From: Verrucomicrobium sp.
GTDB taxonomy: Bacteria; Verrucomicrobiota; Verrucomicrobiia; Methylacidiphilales; UBA1321
Length of the DNA: 38,325 nt
Direction: 5' to 3'
NCBI GenBank assembly: GCA_017849585.1
Contig: JAFIGT010000004.1
Coordinates: 1 to 38,325, forward strand
The position numbers and the translations under genes are program-made. Shown in pieces: positions 23,826-33,755 of the stretch. The notes beneath the pieces are model-generated. The model did no database searches, had not been told where the DNA came from, and saw only the letters and a program-made list of their open reading frames with translations. Position 1 is the first letter of the stretch, and each line of letters starts with the position of its first letter.

Positions 23826-25367
23826 TTAGGGTGTCGGTTGAGCCGGAGTGGGAGGAGGCACCGAGCCATTGTTCGCGGCGAGAGGGCGCGGCAGGATATC
23901 CCCCGTGGCGTTGGCAAGATTCGCCGCCGCCGTATACAGATTGGAGCGGGACTGCGCCAGCGTCGCTTTCGCGGAGGCAAGGTTGTTCTGGGCGGTGAGC
24001 AGATCGAGCACGCTCTTCAGCCCTGTCTTGTAACTGATATTGGTCGAGTCGTAGCTCTGCTGGGACGCCGTGACCAGCGCTTCGGCGGCATCCACGGATT
24101 TGACCGCGGTTTTGAAGGCGATAAAGTTGATCACCACTTCCGATATCGCGCCAAGTTCCGCGCTCATCAATTGGGCTCGTGCCACTTCGGCCTGCCGTTT
24201 CGCGGCTTTCGCGGTATTCGCTACGTTACCACCATCGAATACGTTCCAACTGAGGGTAAACAGAGCCGAAGCCGTATCATTCTCGCCTTTGCCCTTGAAC
24301 GTGGGATTGCCATTCGTCCCCTCCACACGCGCATCGTAATAATTGCGCTGCAAATTGACGCCCGTGGTCAGGGTCGGCCATCTCGCCGCCTCGGCTTTGT
24401 TGGCCGTTTCCAGTTGCGAACGCCAGTTGGCATACTTTGACGCGAGGTCGGGTCGACGGCGCAACGCCACATCCACCAGCTTGTCCACTTCCTGCTCCAG
24501 TATCTTGGTCGATGGACGTTCCTTGGGCGGCGCCACATTGATGCTCGAATTGCCCGGCATGCCAACGCTGGTCAAAAGTTGCACCTGAGCCTGACTCAAC
24601 GCGCCGCGCGCATTTTCCAGATTGTATTGGTTCTGCGCCACGGTCTGACGCGCCTGATACACATCGGTGATCGGAGCCAGTCCCGCGCGACTGCGGATAT
24701 CGGTCGACTCGAGATTCGACTGTGCCAAGGCCAGTGCCGCTTCGGTGTTTTCCACATTGGCGCGGGTGTAATCGAGATTGTAGTAATTCGTCATCACGTT
24801 GAGCACCACCGTCTGCAACGCGCTGTTGAAATCAAAATTCTTCGATAGTAACGCAAACCGTGCTGACTCCACACCTGCCCGACGACCACCAAAGTCGAGC
24901 AGCAGATATTGAATCTGCATCTGCGGTCCCCCGCTGATTTGATCCAGCGTCGTCGTGCCCGGATAAACCGGCGATGTCGCATGGGAAGGCCCACCCGAAG
25001 CCGAAAGCGTTACGGTCGGATAATAAGCACTCTTCGCCACACCCACCTGGGCCTCGGATGCCAAAGCCGATTGCCACGCTTCGCTGGTGGAAGGATTGCG
25101 ACGCAAGGCCTCGTCGATCAAAGCCGGCAACGTCCAGATTTTATCCGGACCAATGAGGGAACCCGATGCCACCGCCTGACGTTCGCTCGCCGGCAAACCA
25201 GAAGGTTGCGCGATGAAGGGTTCATCCGAGTTTTTACTCGGAGCAATATCCCCCTTCAGTGGCGGCAATGCCGGCTTGTCCTCAGCCCTGAGCGCGAGGA
25301 CGCTCATCGCAAAAAGCACGATAGCTTGGCCCCAACGCAAAGACGAAATTTTAGTTAGGTTGAACAT
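23826..25367 (-). CDS. TolC-family outer membrane efflux protein
   Basis: 513 residues from the ATG at 25365-25367; a TTG five codons earlier is less likely. A signal peptide (to about ALRAEDKP) is followed by two structural repeats of the outer membrane efflux protein family, each with a long alpha-helical hairpin: about 90-280 and 310-490. Typical segments are NYYNLDYTRANVENTEAAL and DLLTAQNNLASAKATLAQS. The C-terminus is Pro-rich. The protein forms the trimeric outer-membrane exit duct. It is the first gene of the operon, so the promoter must lie in the 126 bases before the next gene (25368-25493), where I see no clear consensus or operator, and no regulator gene is adjacent. Confidence 0.9.
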   Translation of the reverse strand: MFNLTKISSLRWGQAIVLFAMSVLALRAEDKPALPPLKGDIAPSKNSDEPFIAQPSGLPASERQAVASGSLIGPDKIWTLPALIDEALRRNPSTSEAWQSALASEAQVGVAKSAYYPTVTLSASGGPSHATSPVYPGTTTLDQISGGPQMQIQYLLLDFGGRRAGVESARFALLSKNFDFNSALQTVVLNVMTNYYNLDYTRANVENTEAALALAQSNLESTDIRSRAGLAPITDVYQARQTVAQNQYNLENARGALSQAQVQLLTSVGMPGNSSINVAPPKERPSTKILEQEVDKLVDVALRRRPDLASKYANWRSQLETANKAEAARWPTLTTGVNLQRNYYDARVEGTNGNPTFKGKGENDTASALFTLSWNVFDGGNVANTAKAAKRQAEVARAQLMSAELGAISEVVINFIAFKTAVKSVDAAEALVTASQQSYDSTNISYKTGLKSVLDLLTAQNNLASAKATLAQSRSNLYTAAANLANATGDILPRPLAANNGSVPPPTPAQPTP

Positions 25368-25493
25368 CAGCGTTCTAAACAAGTCTTGAAATCATGCCAG
25401 CGAAGTTATTTAAGGCAAGTCTGCGAACGATTATTTCACACTTTTTTCGATAAATATTTCCGCTTAATAACGAAACACGTACGTGAATTATTT

Positions 25494-25994
25494 CTATCGT
25501 CGCTCGTCCCGCTGGACGAGTAGTGAAGCCCAACGGTCCGCAAATAGTAAGAGCGCCAAACCTGCAGCGAAATCAACCAAGTTTTTAGATACTGCGTACC
25601 CTGACTGCATTTGCAATGGCCTAGATGTGCCTTCTGCGGCAACGGAAAGAAAATAATGAATCCAGTTAAGCGTTTGTCCGCAGGATGAAAGACTTAAATG
25701 CAATCCCACTAGAACACAGGCAAAAGCGTAGAGGTCCCGGCGCGTAAGCCCACCCATGTTCACGATCGACGCATCCCCCCGACATACGAAATTGGCGAAT
25801 GGATATGCCACAAGCCAAAAAATCACACTACAGGCAAAGAAAAGCACCGCCCCCGAAAAGTTCCAAAAGTTGACCGGATGGTGGAAACAATCCTCCAATG
25901 ATACTAGCATCGCGCAAAATAATCCCGCAGCCTGAACGGTCCATGCGACAGCGAATAAACGCAGCACCACCGCAACGATACTTCTCAACGGCAT
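25494..25994 (-). CDS. Unknown membrane protein, four helices
   Basis: 166 residues from the ATG at 25992-25994. The 10 upstream codons that could extend it are the ribosome site itself. Four hydrophobic segments are seen at about 5-30, 45-68, 85-105 and 133-153, with small charged loops; the C-terminus is basic (VQRDERR). I do not recognise the family. It follows another small membrane protein gene by 19 bases on the same strand, so they may be co-expressed. The start has an unusual layout: AGGAGG followed by nine G and then ATG. Confidence 0.6.
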   Translation of the reverse strand: MPLRSIVAVVLRLFAVAWTVQAAGLFCAMLVSLEDCFHHPVNFWNFSGAVLFFACSVIFWLVAYPFANFVCRGDASIVNMGGLTRRDLYAFACVLVGLHLSLSSCGQTLNWIHYFLSVAAEGTSRPLQMQSGYAVSKNLVDFAAGLALLLFADRWASLLVQRDERR

Positions 25995-26010
25995 CCCCCC
26001 CCCTCCTCCT
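25995..26010 (-). promoter_or_regulatory. Ribosome binding site with a nine-G tract before the start
   Basis: Read on the minus strand this is AGGAGGA, then nine G, then the ATG at 25994. The AGGAGG core alone would decide the start. The homopolymer between core and start is prone to slipped-strand length change, which would alter the spacing and also offers several overlapping Shine-Dalgarno registers. Confidence 0.6.
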
Positions 26011-26013
26011 ATG

Positions 26014-26400
26014 CTAAGAGCCAAACTTGAATTTGCGTTTCTGGTCGACCACCTTCACGCCGCCCATTTCCATATCAGGACGAATGAACCACCACAGTAT
26101 CAAGCTGAGCGGCCAACCACAAAACGCCACCAACAGCATGACGAGATCGGGACGCATGGCACGACGTTTGGAATCTTCGTAGACCCAGATGAGACTACTG
26201 ATGTACATGGCTCCAATGGCCAGTATTCCACAGACCATTACTAACCCGAGAACAGCATCGCCTAAAATTGGAACAGGGATCATCCACACCATGAGGTAAG
26301 TGCCCCCCACGGAAAACAACAATCCCGTGAGCAAGACGAATACCTGCCATTTATTCATGGCCCGGCGCCCTGACTCGGGATTCAGTTGATTTGAAGTCAT
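26014..26400 (-). CDS. Unknown small membrane protein
   Basis: 128 residues from the ATG at 26398-26400; a second ATG at 26356-26358 would give 114 residues and begin just before the first membrane helix. Three hydrophobic segments: about 20-40, 47-73 and 88-105. The sequence ends with a charged stretch DQKRKFKFG. The pattern of a short cytoplasmic head, helix pair and SSLIWVYEDSKRR loop is seen in many small inner-membrane proteins with no known role. It is probably co-transcribed with the following membrane protein gene. Confidence 0.55.
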   Translation of the reverse strand: MTSNQLNPESGRRAMNKWQVFVLLTGLLFSVGGTYLMVWMIPVPILGDAVLGLVMVCGILAIGAMYISSLIWVYEDSKRRAMRPDLVMLLVAFCGWPLSLILWWFIRPDMEMGGVKVVDQKRKFKFGS

Positions 26401-26572
26401 AAACAATCCATGACTACATCATGTACAGCGCTTTCGATTCTCTCCAGACTGCGTCACACCGCAATACAATTATTGCAAAAGAGATGAACTCGGGCGTTTA
26501 TTCTTCTTCGACAGGCCTGGAATTCCATTCGACCTCCGCCGTTCAGGTCGCTAGGGTGACGACGATTTACCC

Positions 26573-27871
26573 ATGAATGCCAAACCTAAATTCGGCTTCG
26601 AAACCCGCATGGTGCATGCCGGGCACATTCCTGACAGCCTGACCGGCGCACGCGCGGTTCCCATTTACCAGACAAGTTCGTATGTCTTTGAGAATGCGGA
26701 TCATGCAGCGCAACTCTTCGACCTGAAACAGTACGGCAACATCTATACGCGCATCAGCAATCCGACCACTTCGGTGCTGGAAGAACGGGTGGCCTCGCTC
26801 GAAGGCGCAACCGGGGCGGTGGCCACCGCCAGCGGCATGGCGGCGCAGTTTGTGACGTTGATGACCCTCCTTTCGCCCGGTGATGAAATCGTCGCGTCGT
26901 CTCACCTCTATGGCGGGACAGTTACGCAGTTTGCCCACACGCTGCAGAAGCTTTCGGTCAAGGTCCACTTCGTTGATCCGACCAAACTGGAGAACTGGGA
27001 ACAGGCGATCACCCCGCAAACGAAAGCACTCTATGGCGAGACCGTGGGCAATCCGCGCGGGTCGATCCTCGATATCGAAGCGCTCGCGAAGCTGGCCAAC
27101 AGCAAGCGCATTCCCCTCATCGTCGATAACACCTTCGCCTCCCCGTACCTGTGCCGTCCGATCGAATTCGGCGCCACGCTCGTCGTTCACTCCGCCACGA
27201 AATTCCTCGGCGGCCACGGTAACTCCATCGGCGGTATCATTTGCGACTCCGGCAATTTCGACTTCTCGCACTTCCCGACCATCGCCGCGCCGTCGGGGGC
27301 TTACCACAATCTGCGCTTCTACGATACGTTCGGGCACTACGGTTTCCTGATGAAGGCGCGCGTGGAAACGGTTCGCGATGTCGGCTCCTGCCTCTCGCCA
27401 ATGAATGCGTTCCTCCTGCTGCAGGGCATCGAAACGCTCGCACTGCGGATGGACCGGCACGTGGCCAACGCCAAGACGATTGCCACGTTCCTCGACCAAC
27501 ACCCGCTCGTCGATTGGGTCGCGTACGCCGGACTGCCGAATCACCCGGATCATGCGCTCGCGCAGAAATATCTCCCCAAAGGCCCCGGCGCGGTCTTCTC
27601 CTTCGGCATCAAGGCCGGCACGTGCGGCGATGCGCGCGCGGCGGGCAAAACGTTTATCGAATCGCTTCAACTCTTCTCGCACCTCGCCAACATCGGCGAT
27701 GTGCGCAGTCTGGTGATCCATCCCGGATCGACCACCCACCAACAACTTTCCGACGAGGAACTGCGACTCTGCGGGGTGAACCCCGAGATGATCCGGCTTT
27801 CCATCGGACTCGAAAACGCGGAGGACTTAATATGGGACCTGGAACAGGCCTTTCATGCGATATCTCGCTAA
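26573..27871 (+). CDS. metY: O-acetylhomoserine sulfhydrylase (aminocarboxypropyltransferase)
   Basis: 432 residues, normal for the MetY branch of Cys/Met-metabolism PLP enzymes, which form homocysteine from O-acetylhomoserine and sulfide. Landmarks: GFETRMVHAGHIPDS, YGNIYTRISNPTT, ASGMAAQF, the Asp in IVDNTFASPY and the PLP lysine Lys210 in SATKFLGGHG. The MetY-type long insertion (GNFDFSHFP to about LRFYDTFG) is present, which separates it from MetB/MetC. The ribosome site is weak. The leader holds small inverted repeats (GCAATA/TATTGC at 26461-26476 and GACCT/AGGTC at 26531-26549), but I cannot match it to a SAM riboswitch class. The CoA-binding gene overlaps its last 40 bases. Confidence 0.92.
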   Translation: MNAKPKFGFETRMVHAGHIPDSLTGARAVPIYQTSSYVFENADHAAQLFDLKQYGNIYTRISNPTTSVLEERVASLEGATGAVATASGMAAQFVTLMTLLSPGDEIVASSHLYGGTVTQFAHTLQKLSVKVHFVDPTKLENWEQAITPQTKALYGETVGNPRGSILDIEALAKLANSKRIPLIVDNTFASPYLCRPIEFGATLVVHSATKFLGGHGNSIGGIICDSGNFDFSHFPTIAAPSGAYHNLRFYDTFGHYGFLMKARVETVRDVGSCLSPMNAFLLLQGIETLALRMDRHVANAKTIATFLDQHPLVDWVAYAGLPNHPDHALAQKYLPKGPGAVFSFGIKAGTCGDARAAGKTFIESLQLFSHLANIGDVRSLVIHPGSTTHQQLSDEELRLCGVNPEMIRLSIGLENAEDLIWDLEQAFHAISR

Positions 27872-28368
27872 ACACCACGCTGACCGCTGAACAACGCGCG
27901 CTCTACCAAGACCCCGCGACGATTCAAAAGCTGCTGAAGGAATCGAAGACCGTCGCGATCTATGGTCTTTCCACCGACACGCAGAAGGCGAGTTACTTCG
28001 TCGCGTCCTACCTGAAATCGCACGGCTACCGGATCATCCCGATCAACCCGAACGCGACGGAAATTCTCGGCGAAAAATGTTATCCCACGATCTCCGCGAT
28101 CCCGGACCAGATCGACATCCTGAACATCTTCCGCCGCGCGAGCGAAGTGCCACCGCTGATTGACGAAGCGATCGCGCGAAAGATTCCGGCGGTGTGGTTG
28201 CAGTTGCGGATCATTCATCTGCCGTCCGCCGAGAAAGCCCGCGCGGCGGGCCTGACCGTGATTCTCGACAAGTGTATCAAGATGGAGCATGGCCGTTATT
28301 TCGGCGGGCTCAGTCTCGCGGGGATGAATACGGAAATTGTGAGCGCGAAGCGGGCCAAGGCAACGTAG
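27832..28368 (+). CDS. CoA-binding domain protein (YccU-like)
   Basis: 178 residues. The start is the ATG at 27832, inside the metY 3' end, with GGAGG 7 bases upstream (27820-27824); the longer open frame upstream is only a shadow of metY. The Rossmann-type CoA_binding_2 fold is seen: TVAIYGLSTDTQKASY (nucleotide loop), YRIIPINPNA, the ERASEVPPLIDEAI-like helix and WLQLRI, ending with the typical CIKMEHGRYF. Such proteins bind coenzyme A or acyl-CoA; the physiological role is unknown. The 40-base overlap with metY suggests coordinated translation, perhaps linked to thiol metabolism (inference). Confidence 0.82.
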   Translation: MGPGTGLSCDISLNTTLTAEQRALYQDPATIQKLLKESKTVAIYGLSTDTQKASYFVASYLKSHGYRIIPINPNATEILGEKCYPTISAIPDQIDILNIFRRASEVPPLIDEAIARKIPAVWLQLRIIHLPSAEKARAAGLTVILDKCIKMEHGRYFGGLSLAGMNTEIVSAKRAKAT

Positions 28369-28379
28369 TCACCGATCAA

Positions 28380-28431
28380 TTGTAGGACGGCACTGCGTGC
28401 CGTCGCGGCGGTTCGCAGAACCGCCCTACAA
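28380..28431. repeat. REP-like double-hairpin element with inverted ends
   Basis: A 52-bp element. TTGTAGG (28380-28386) pairs with CCTACAA (28425-28431). Enclosed are two perfect hairpins, ACGGCA/TGCCGT (28387-28392, 28398-28403) and GGCGGTTC/GAACCGCC (28407-28414, 28418-28425). The whole can fold as a three-way junction. It lies between convergent genes, 12 bases after the CoA-binding stop, so it may end transcription from both sides. The layout resembles dispersed palindromic elements of other bacteria; copy number cannot be judged from one window. Confidence 0.75.
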
Positions 28432-28446
28432 CGCAGACACATTACC

Positions 28447-28809
28447 CTATTCCACAAACACCGTATCGGTGTGTTCGTAGCAGGGCGCGCAGCAGCAGAG
28501 GAACACGAGCGGGACGGTGCCGGTGTTCCAGATTTTGTGTTTCTGTCCGGGCGGAATGGCGATGGCGTCCTCGGGACCGACTTCGCGTTCCTCGCCCTCG
28601 ATACGCATCTTCCCCTGCCCGGTCAGGATATAGTAAATCTCCTCGGCCTTGGGATGATAATGTTCCTGCGTGGCTTGACCGGGCGGCAACGTGGCTTCGG
28701 CCAAACTCTGATTGCGGATGGACGAATTCCGGTACGCGAGCAGCTCCCGAATCTGAGAGCCGTCCGCCGTGATAAAGGGTTTTGTCGAAGAACGATTGAT
28801 GATGTCCAT
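28447..28809 (-). CDS. Cupin domain protein
   Basis: 120 residues forming a single small beta-barrel. Cupin motif 1 is visible as EHYHPKAEEIYYILTGQGKM (two His and one Glu as metal ligands), and motif 2 as IPPGQKHKIWNTG with the last His. The metal site is therefore intact. Late residues VFLCCCAPCYEHTDTV contain four closely spaced Cys, which is unusual. Function in single-domain cupins ranges from isomerase to sugar- or signal-binding; none is indicated here. The ATG directly follows the GC-rich hairpins at 28811-28888, and no Shine-Dalgarno sequence is visible, so the start and expression level are uncertain. Confidence 0.8.
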   Translation of the reverse strand: MDIINRSSTKPFITADGSQIRELLAYRNSSIRNQSLAEATLPPGQATQEHYHPKAEEIYYILTGQGKMRIEGEEREVGPEDAIAIPPGQKHKIWNTGTVPLVFLCCCAPCYEHTDTVFVE

Positions 28810-28810
28810 A

Positions 28811-28888
28811 GGCTTGGGGGCGCTGCCCCCAAGCCCACGCCAAGGGTATGATACCCTTTGGCCGGAGATTTGGAGGACGGAGTCCTCC
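28811..28888. repeat. Three consecutive palindromes between glyA fusion and cupin
   Basis: Three stems in 78 bases: GGCTTGGGGGC/GCCCCCAAGCC (28811-28821 and 28825-28835, perfect 11 bp, loop GCT); CCAAGGGTAT with a one-base-bulged partner (28840-28861); GGAGGAC/GTCCTCC (28872-28878 and 28882-28888, perfect 7 bp, loop GGA). They fill the whole gap between the fused glyA stop and the cupin ATG. There is no T-run. The stems differ in sequence, so this is not a CRISPR array. Confidence 0.75.
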
Positions 28889-28890
28889 GA

Positions 28891-31074
<2,184 letters not shown>

Positions 31075-31144
31075 CTCGGCGTGGAGCTCCACCTTACTGG
31101 TTGTCGCGAATATTTCACGTACTTTTGTCAAAAAAAGGGTGGCC

Positions 31145-31173
31145 GGGAGCTAAAAAATGCAAGCCCAGCTCCC
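31145..31173 (-). terminator. Candidate terminator downstream of the HTH gene
   Basis: Perfect arms GGGAGCT (31145-31151) and AGCTCCC (31167-31173) with a 15-base loop. On the minus strand a run of seven T follows about 8 bases after the stem. The loop and gap are longer than ideal, so termination before the fused gene is possible but not certain. Confidence 0.35.
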
Positions 31174-31274
31174 AACCGCTCCCAACGTCACCACTTCCCC
31201 GCTCCTGCCGGGGTGGATCAGAAGACGCGCCGGGGAGAATACCGCCTAAGTTCATGGCAGGAGCCGTTTTAGTG

Positions 31275-31793
31275 TTACAGCTTCGGAGTCGGCTTGGGTG
31301 GCACCAGCGGCGAATGCCATGGCGAAAGTCCGGATGGGAACAGACTGAATCCGGGCTTTTTCTCCTCAGAGGCCGCCAGTTCGCGCTGCTTCATGAGGGC
31401 GCGGAAAAACTGGATGAACTGGGTGGGCGTGAGTTGTTGGGTTTGGTAATAGCGGACGAACTCCATGCGGAGGAGGTAATCGACCGACTTTTCGAGATCA
31501 ACCGCGCTTTTGGTCTGCTCGGCAGCCATGGCGTCGAAGAATTCGTTGGCGTGGAGGCAATTTTCCTGCAGGTTGCGACGCCGTTCGCGCGCGTAGAATT
31601 TGCCGAGGGTGGTGTGGTGAATGGTGATGCCGTACTCCTGGCGGATTTTTTGGCTCACGCGGCGTAAACTGAGTCCCTGATTGATCCAATCGAGGATTTG
31701 TTCGCGACGTTCGCGGGGCCAGCGGTCAATGAGGGCATTGGAGCGCAACTTGGGGGCGGCAATGCCGATTTCTGGAAATTTCTGAGCGTTCAT
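31275..31793 (-). CDS. Unknown protein with helix-turn-helix-like N-terminus
   Basis: 172 residues. Residues about 25-75 (REQILDWINQGLSLRRVSQKI then ITIHHTTLGKFYARERRR) look like a resolvase/transposase-type helix-turn-helix, which would bind DNA through the second helix. Residues about 75-140 are helical and charged, and the C-terminus is Pro-rich. Distantly it recalls phage Mu gp27-type (DUF3486) small proteins, but no phage genes are nearby. The gene stands alone upstream of the phosphatase fusion, separated by 200 bases. The ATG has only AGGCG very close by, so the start is uncertain. Confidence 0.6.
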   Translation of the reverse strand: MNAQKFPEIGIAAPKLRSNALIDRWPRERREQILDWINQGLSLRRVSQKIRQEYGITIHHTTLGKFYARERRRNLQENCLHANEFFDAMAAEQTKSAVDLEKSVDYLLRMEFVRYYQTQQLTPTQFIQFFRALMKQRELAASEEKKPGFSLFPSGLSPWHSPLVPPKPTPKL

Positions 31794-31926
31794 GCGCCTA
31801 TTATGGGGGAGATCGACGCAAAAACGTTAGGCTTAGGTTCGTTAGGTGAGCTACGTGTGCGACATTTTCGCTGATTCTTCTGCTCCGAAGATTTTTTTAT
31901 CCACCCAGCCATGCCGGCGGTGAGGT

Positions 31927-32820
31927 TTAACCCAGTTCCGGCTTCAGCGCTCGCCCGAGGAGCTCATTGACCGCGACCTTGGGCGATTTCTGCTCGTAGA
32001 GGAGGCTGTAGATCTGGGTGATAATGGGCTTGGAATCGACGGGGATGGCGGTGTTCTGGAAAACGGATTTGACGGAGTGGACGCCTTCGGCGACGCCGCC
32101 GACTTCGCTCAGGATGGTGTCGAGCGGTTTCCCCTGCGCGAGAAGTTCGCCGACGCGATGGTTGCGGCTTTGCGTGCTCATGGCGGTGAGGATGAGGTCG
32201 CCCATGCCGCTCAAGCCCGCGAAGGTTTCGGGCTGTCCGCCCGCCGCGATGCCGATGCGGGACATTTCCGCGACGCAACGGGTGATGAGTCCGGCAAAGG
32301 AGTTGTCGCCGAGTTTGAGTCCCATGCAGACGCCGCCCGCGATGGCGTAGATATTCTTGAGCGCGCCGCCAAGCTCGACGCCAATGAGGTCGGTGGAGCG
32401 GTAGAGGCGGAAGTTCGGGTGATGCATCGATTCCTGAAACATCCGCGCGAGGGCTTCGTCCGCAGCCGCGATCACCGCCGTGGCGGGCAGGCCGCGGACG
32501 ATTTCGCCGGCGAGATTGGGGCCGGAGAGCGCGGCAAGACGGTTTTCGCCCCAGACTTGGCCGATGATCTGGGAGACGCGGCAGCCGGTGGAGATTTCGA
32601 GTCCCTTGCTGAGACTGACCACAGGAACGCCGAGGGCGGGGAATCGTACCAGCGTTTCGCGGATATACTGCACCGGGAGGGCGATTACGACAAAATCCGG
32701 GGTGACTTCGGGCCAGCTCTCTGCGGTGTGGTGCACGTAGTGGACCGTGCGCCCTTGGGATTCGAGCAGTCCGCCGATCGCTTTGCCCCAAGCGCCCGCC
32801 CCGAGAATAAGAATGTTCAT
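31927..32820 (-). CDS. gpsA: Glycerol-3-phosphate dehydrogenase [NAD(P)+]
   Basis: 297 residues, slightly shorter than the usual 330. It reduces dihydroxyacetone phosphate to sn-glycerol 3-phosphate, the backbone of phospholipids. N-terminal Rossmann motif GAGAWGKAIGG, the segment LSKGLEISTG, SGPNLAGEIVRG, the catalytic Lys in GGALKNIYAIAGG and the region GMGDLILTAMS are all present. The first loop after strand 1 is short, which may explain part of the length difference. Its partner plsY lies 97 bases upstream on the same strand and uses the product, so the two probably form an operon. Confidence 0.93.
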   Translation of the reverse strand: MNILILGAGAWGKAIGGLLESQGRTVHYVHHTAESWPEVTPDFVVIALPVQYIRETLVRFPALGVPVVSLSKGLEISTGCRVSQIIGQVWGENRLAALSGPNLAGEIVRGLPATAVIAAADEALARMFQESMHHPNFRLYRSTDLIGVELGGALKNIYAIAGGVCMGLKLGDNSFAGLITRCVAEMSRIGIAAGGQPETFAGLSGMGDLILTAMSTQSRNHRVGELLAQGKPLDTILSEVGGVAEGVHSVKSVFQNTAIPVDSKPIITQIYSLLYEQKSPKVAVNELLGRALKPELG

Positions 32821-32917
32821 GGATTCAAAAAAGAAAGCTTATGTGACTCTGACAGGGTGCGCTGTATCGCCGCCCCGTCACCAGACATACAGCAAATTCC
32901 GCCCCGCTCGTCAAAAA

Positions 32918-33559
32918 CTATGACGACTTCGGCTTGGGCTGGCCAATGCGCGATTCCGTTCCGGCGCGGATGCGGGCGATGTTCGAGCGATGCCGCCAGA
33001 TGCCCAGAATACCGGTCAGAAGCGAGAAGACAAAGAAGAGCCATTGGCCGGGATAGAAGAGGACCGTGGCGACCGGCAGCACGCAGCAGGCGGCAATGGA
33101 TCCGACGGAGACCATGCGGGAAAGGTAGGTGACGACAATCCACGTGGCAAGTGCGATGGCAAAGGTGATCGGCAGCAGGGCCGCGAGGACACCGGCGGAA
33201 GTGGCGATCCCCTTCCCGCCGTTGAAGTGGAGCCATGGGGTGAAATTGTGACCGAGCACGGCGGCCATGCCGGAAACGATGTAGAGCCCTTGATAGGAGT
33301 TCTCGTGCGACCAGTGGGTGAAGTATTGCAACGCGAGGAGCGGGAGAAAGCCCTTGAAGAAGTCACCGGCAAAAGCGAAGGAGCCCCAGCCCTTGCCAAG
33401 GACGCGCCAGGCGTTGGTCGCGCCGATATTGCCGCTGCCATGCTGGCGCAGGTCGACGCCGTTGATCCGCCCGGCGATGTAGCCAAACGGGATTGAGCCA
33501 AAGAAGAAAAGCGCGAGGGGGGACAGCACGTACGCCATAACGAGCCGAGAACATTCCAT
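32918..33559 (-). CDS. plsY: Glycerol-3-phosphate acyltransferase PlsY
   Basis: 213 residues from the ATG at 33557-33559; an ATG seven codons later (33538) is an equally plausible start, since neither has a clear ribosome site. Integral membrane enzyme that transfers an acyl group from acyl-phosphate to the sn-1 position of glycerol 3-phosphate. The PlsY motifs are visible: GSIPFGYIAGR, GSGNIGATNAWRVLGKGWG, GHNFTPWLHFNGGKGIATSAG and the segment with five to seven membrane helices. It is followed by gpsA, which makes its substrate. The gene diverges from the GT4 gene, with a perfect palindrome in the shared upstream region. Confidence 0.93.
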   Translation of the reverse strand: MECSRLVMAYVLSPLALFFFGSIPFGYIAGRINGVDLRQHGSGNIGATNAWRVLGKGWGSFAFAGDFFKGFLPLLALQYFTHWSHENSYQGLYIVSGMAAVLGHNFTPWLHFNGGKGIATSAGVLAALLPITFAIALATWIVVTYLSRMVSVGSIAACCVLPVATVLFYPGQWLFFVFSLLTGILGIWRHRSNIARIRAGTESRIGQPKPKSS

Positions 33560-33661
33560 AGGTGTGGATTACAATCGACCGTATACAGGCACGACAAGTC
33601 AAATCAGCGATTCCCGCAAAAATACTTCAGATCTCCACAGGAAATATGAGAAAAGTGCAAA

Positions 33662-33675
33662 TTGAGACGTCTCAA
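33662..33675. promoter_or_regulatory. Candidate operator, 14-bp perfect palindrome TTGAGACGTCTCAA
   Basis: A perfect palindrome in the 196-base region between the divergent plsY and GT4 genes, about 100 bases upstream of plsY and 80 bases upstream of the GT4 start. Chance occurrence of a 14-bp palindrome at a given spot is about 1 in 16,000, so a binding site for a dimeric regulator is a fair inference. The regulator is unknown. Confidence 0.4.
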
Positions 33676-33755
33676 CACAGAAAAGACTTTCCGCCGCGTT
33701 GTGCAGCGGTATCGTTTTTTCATCTTTTCGTACTTCAGAGGGGAATTCAGATTTT

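Noticed and set aside
26407-26572. Possible SAM-responsive riboswitch before metY
   Set aside because: Small inverted repeats exist, but I could not match conserved core sequences of SAM-I, SAM-II or SAH classes. A covariance-model search would decide.
28811-28888. Possible CRISPR array
   Set aside because: The three palindromes have different sequences and no equal spacers, and there are no cas genes.
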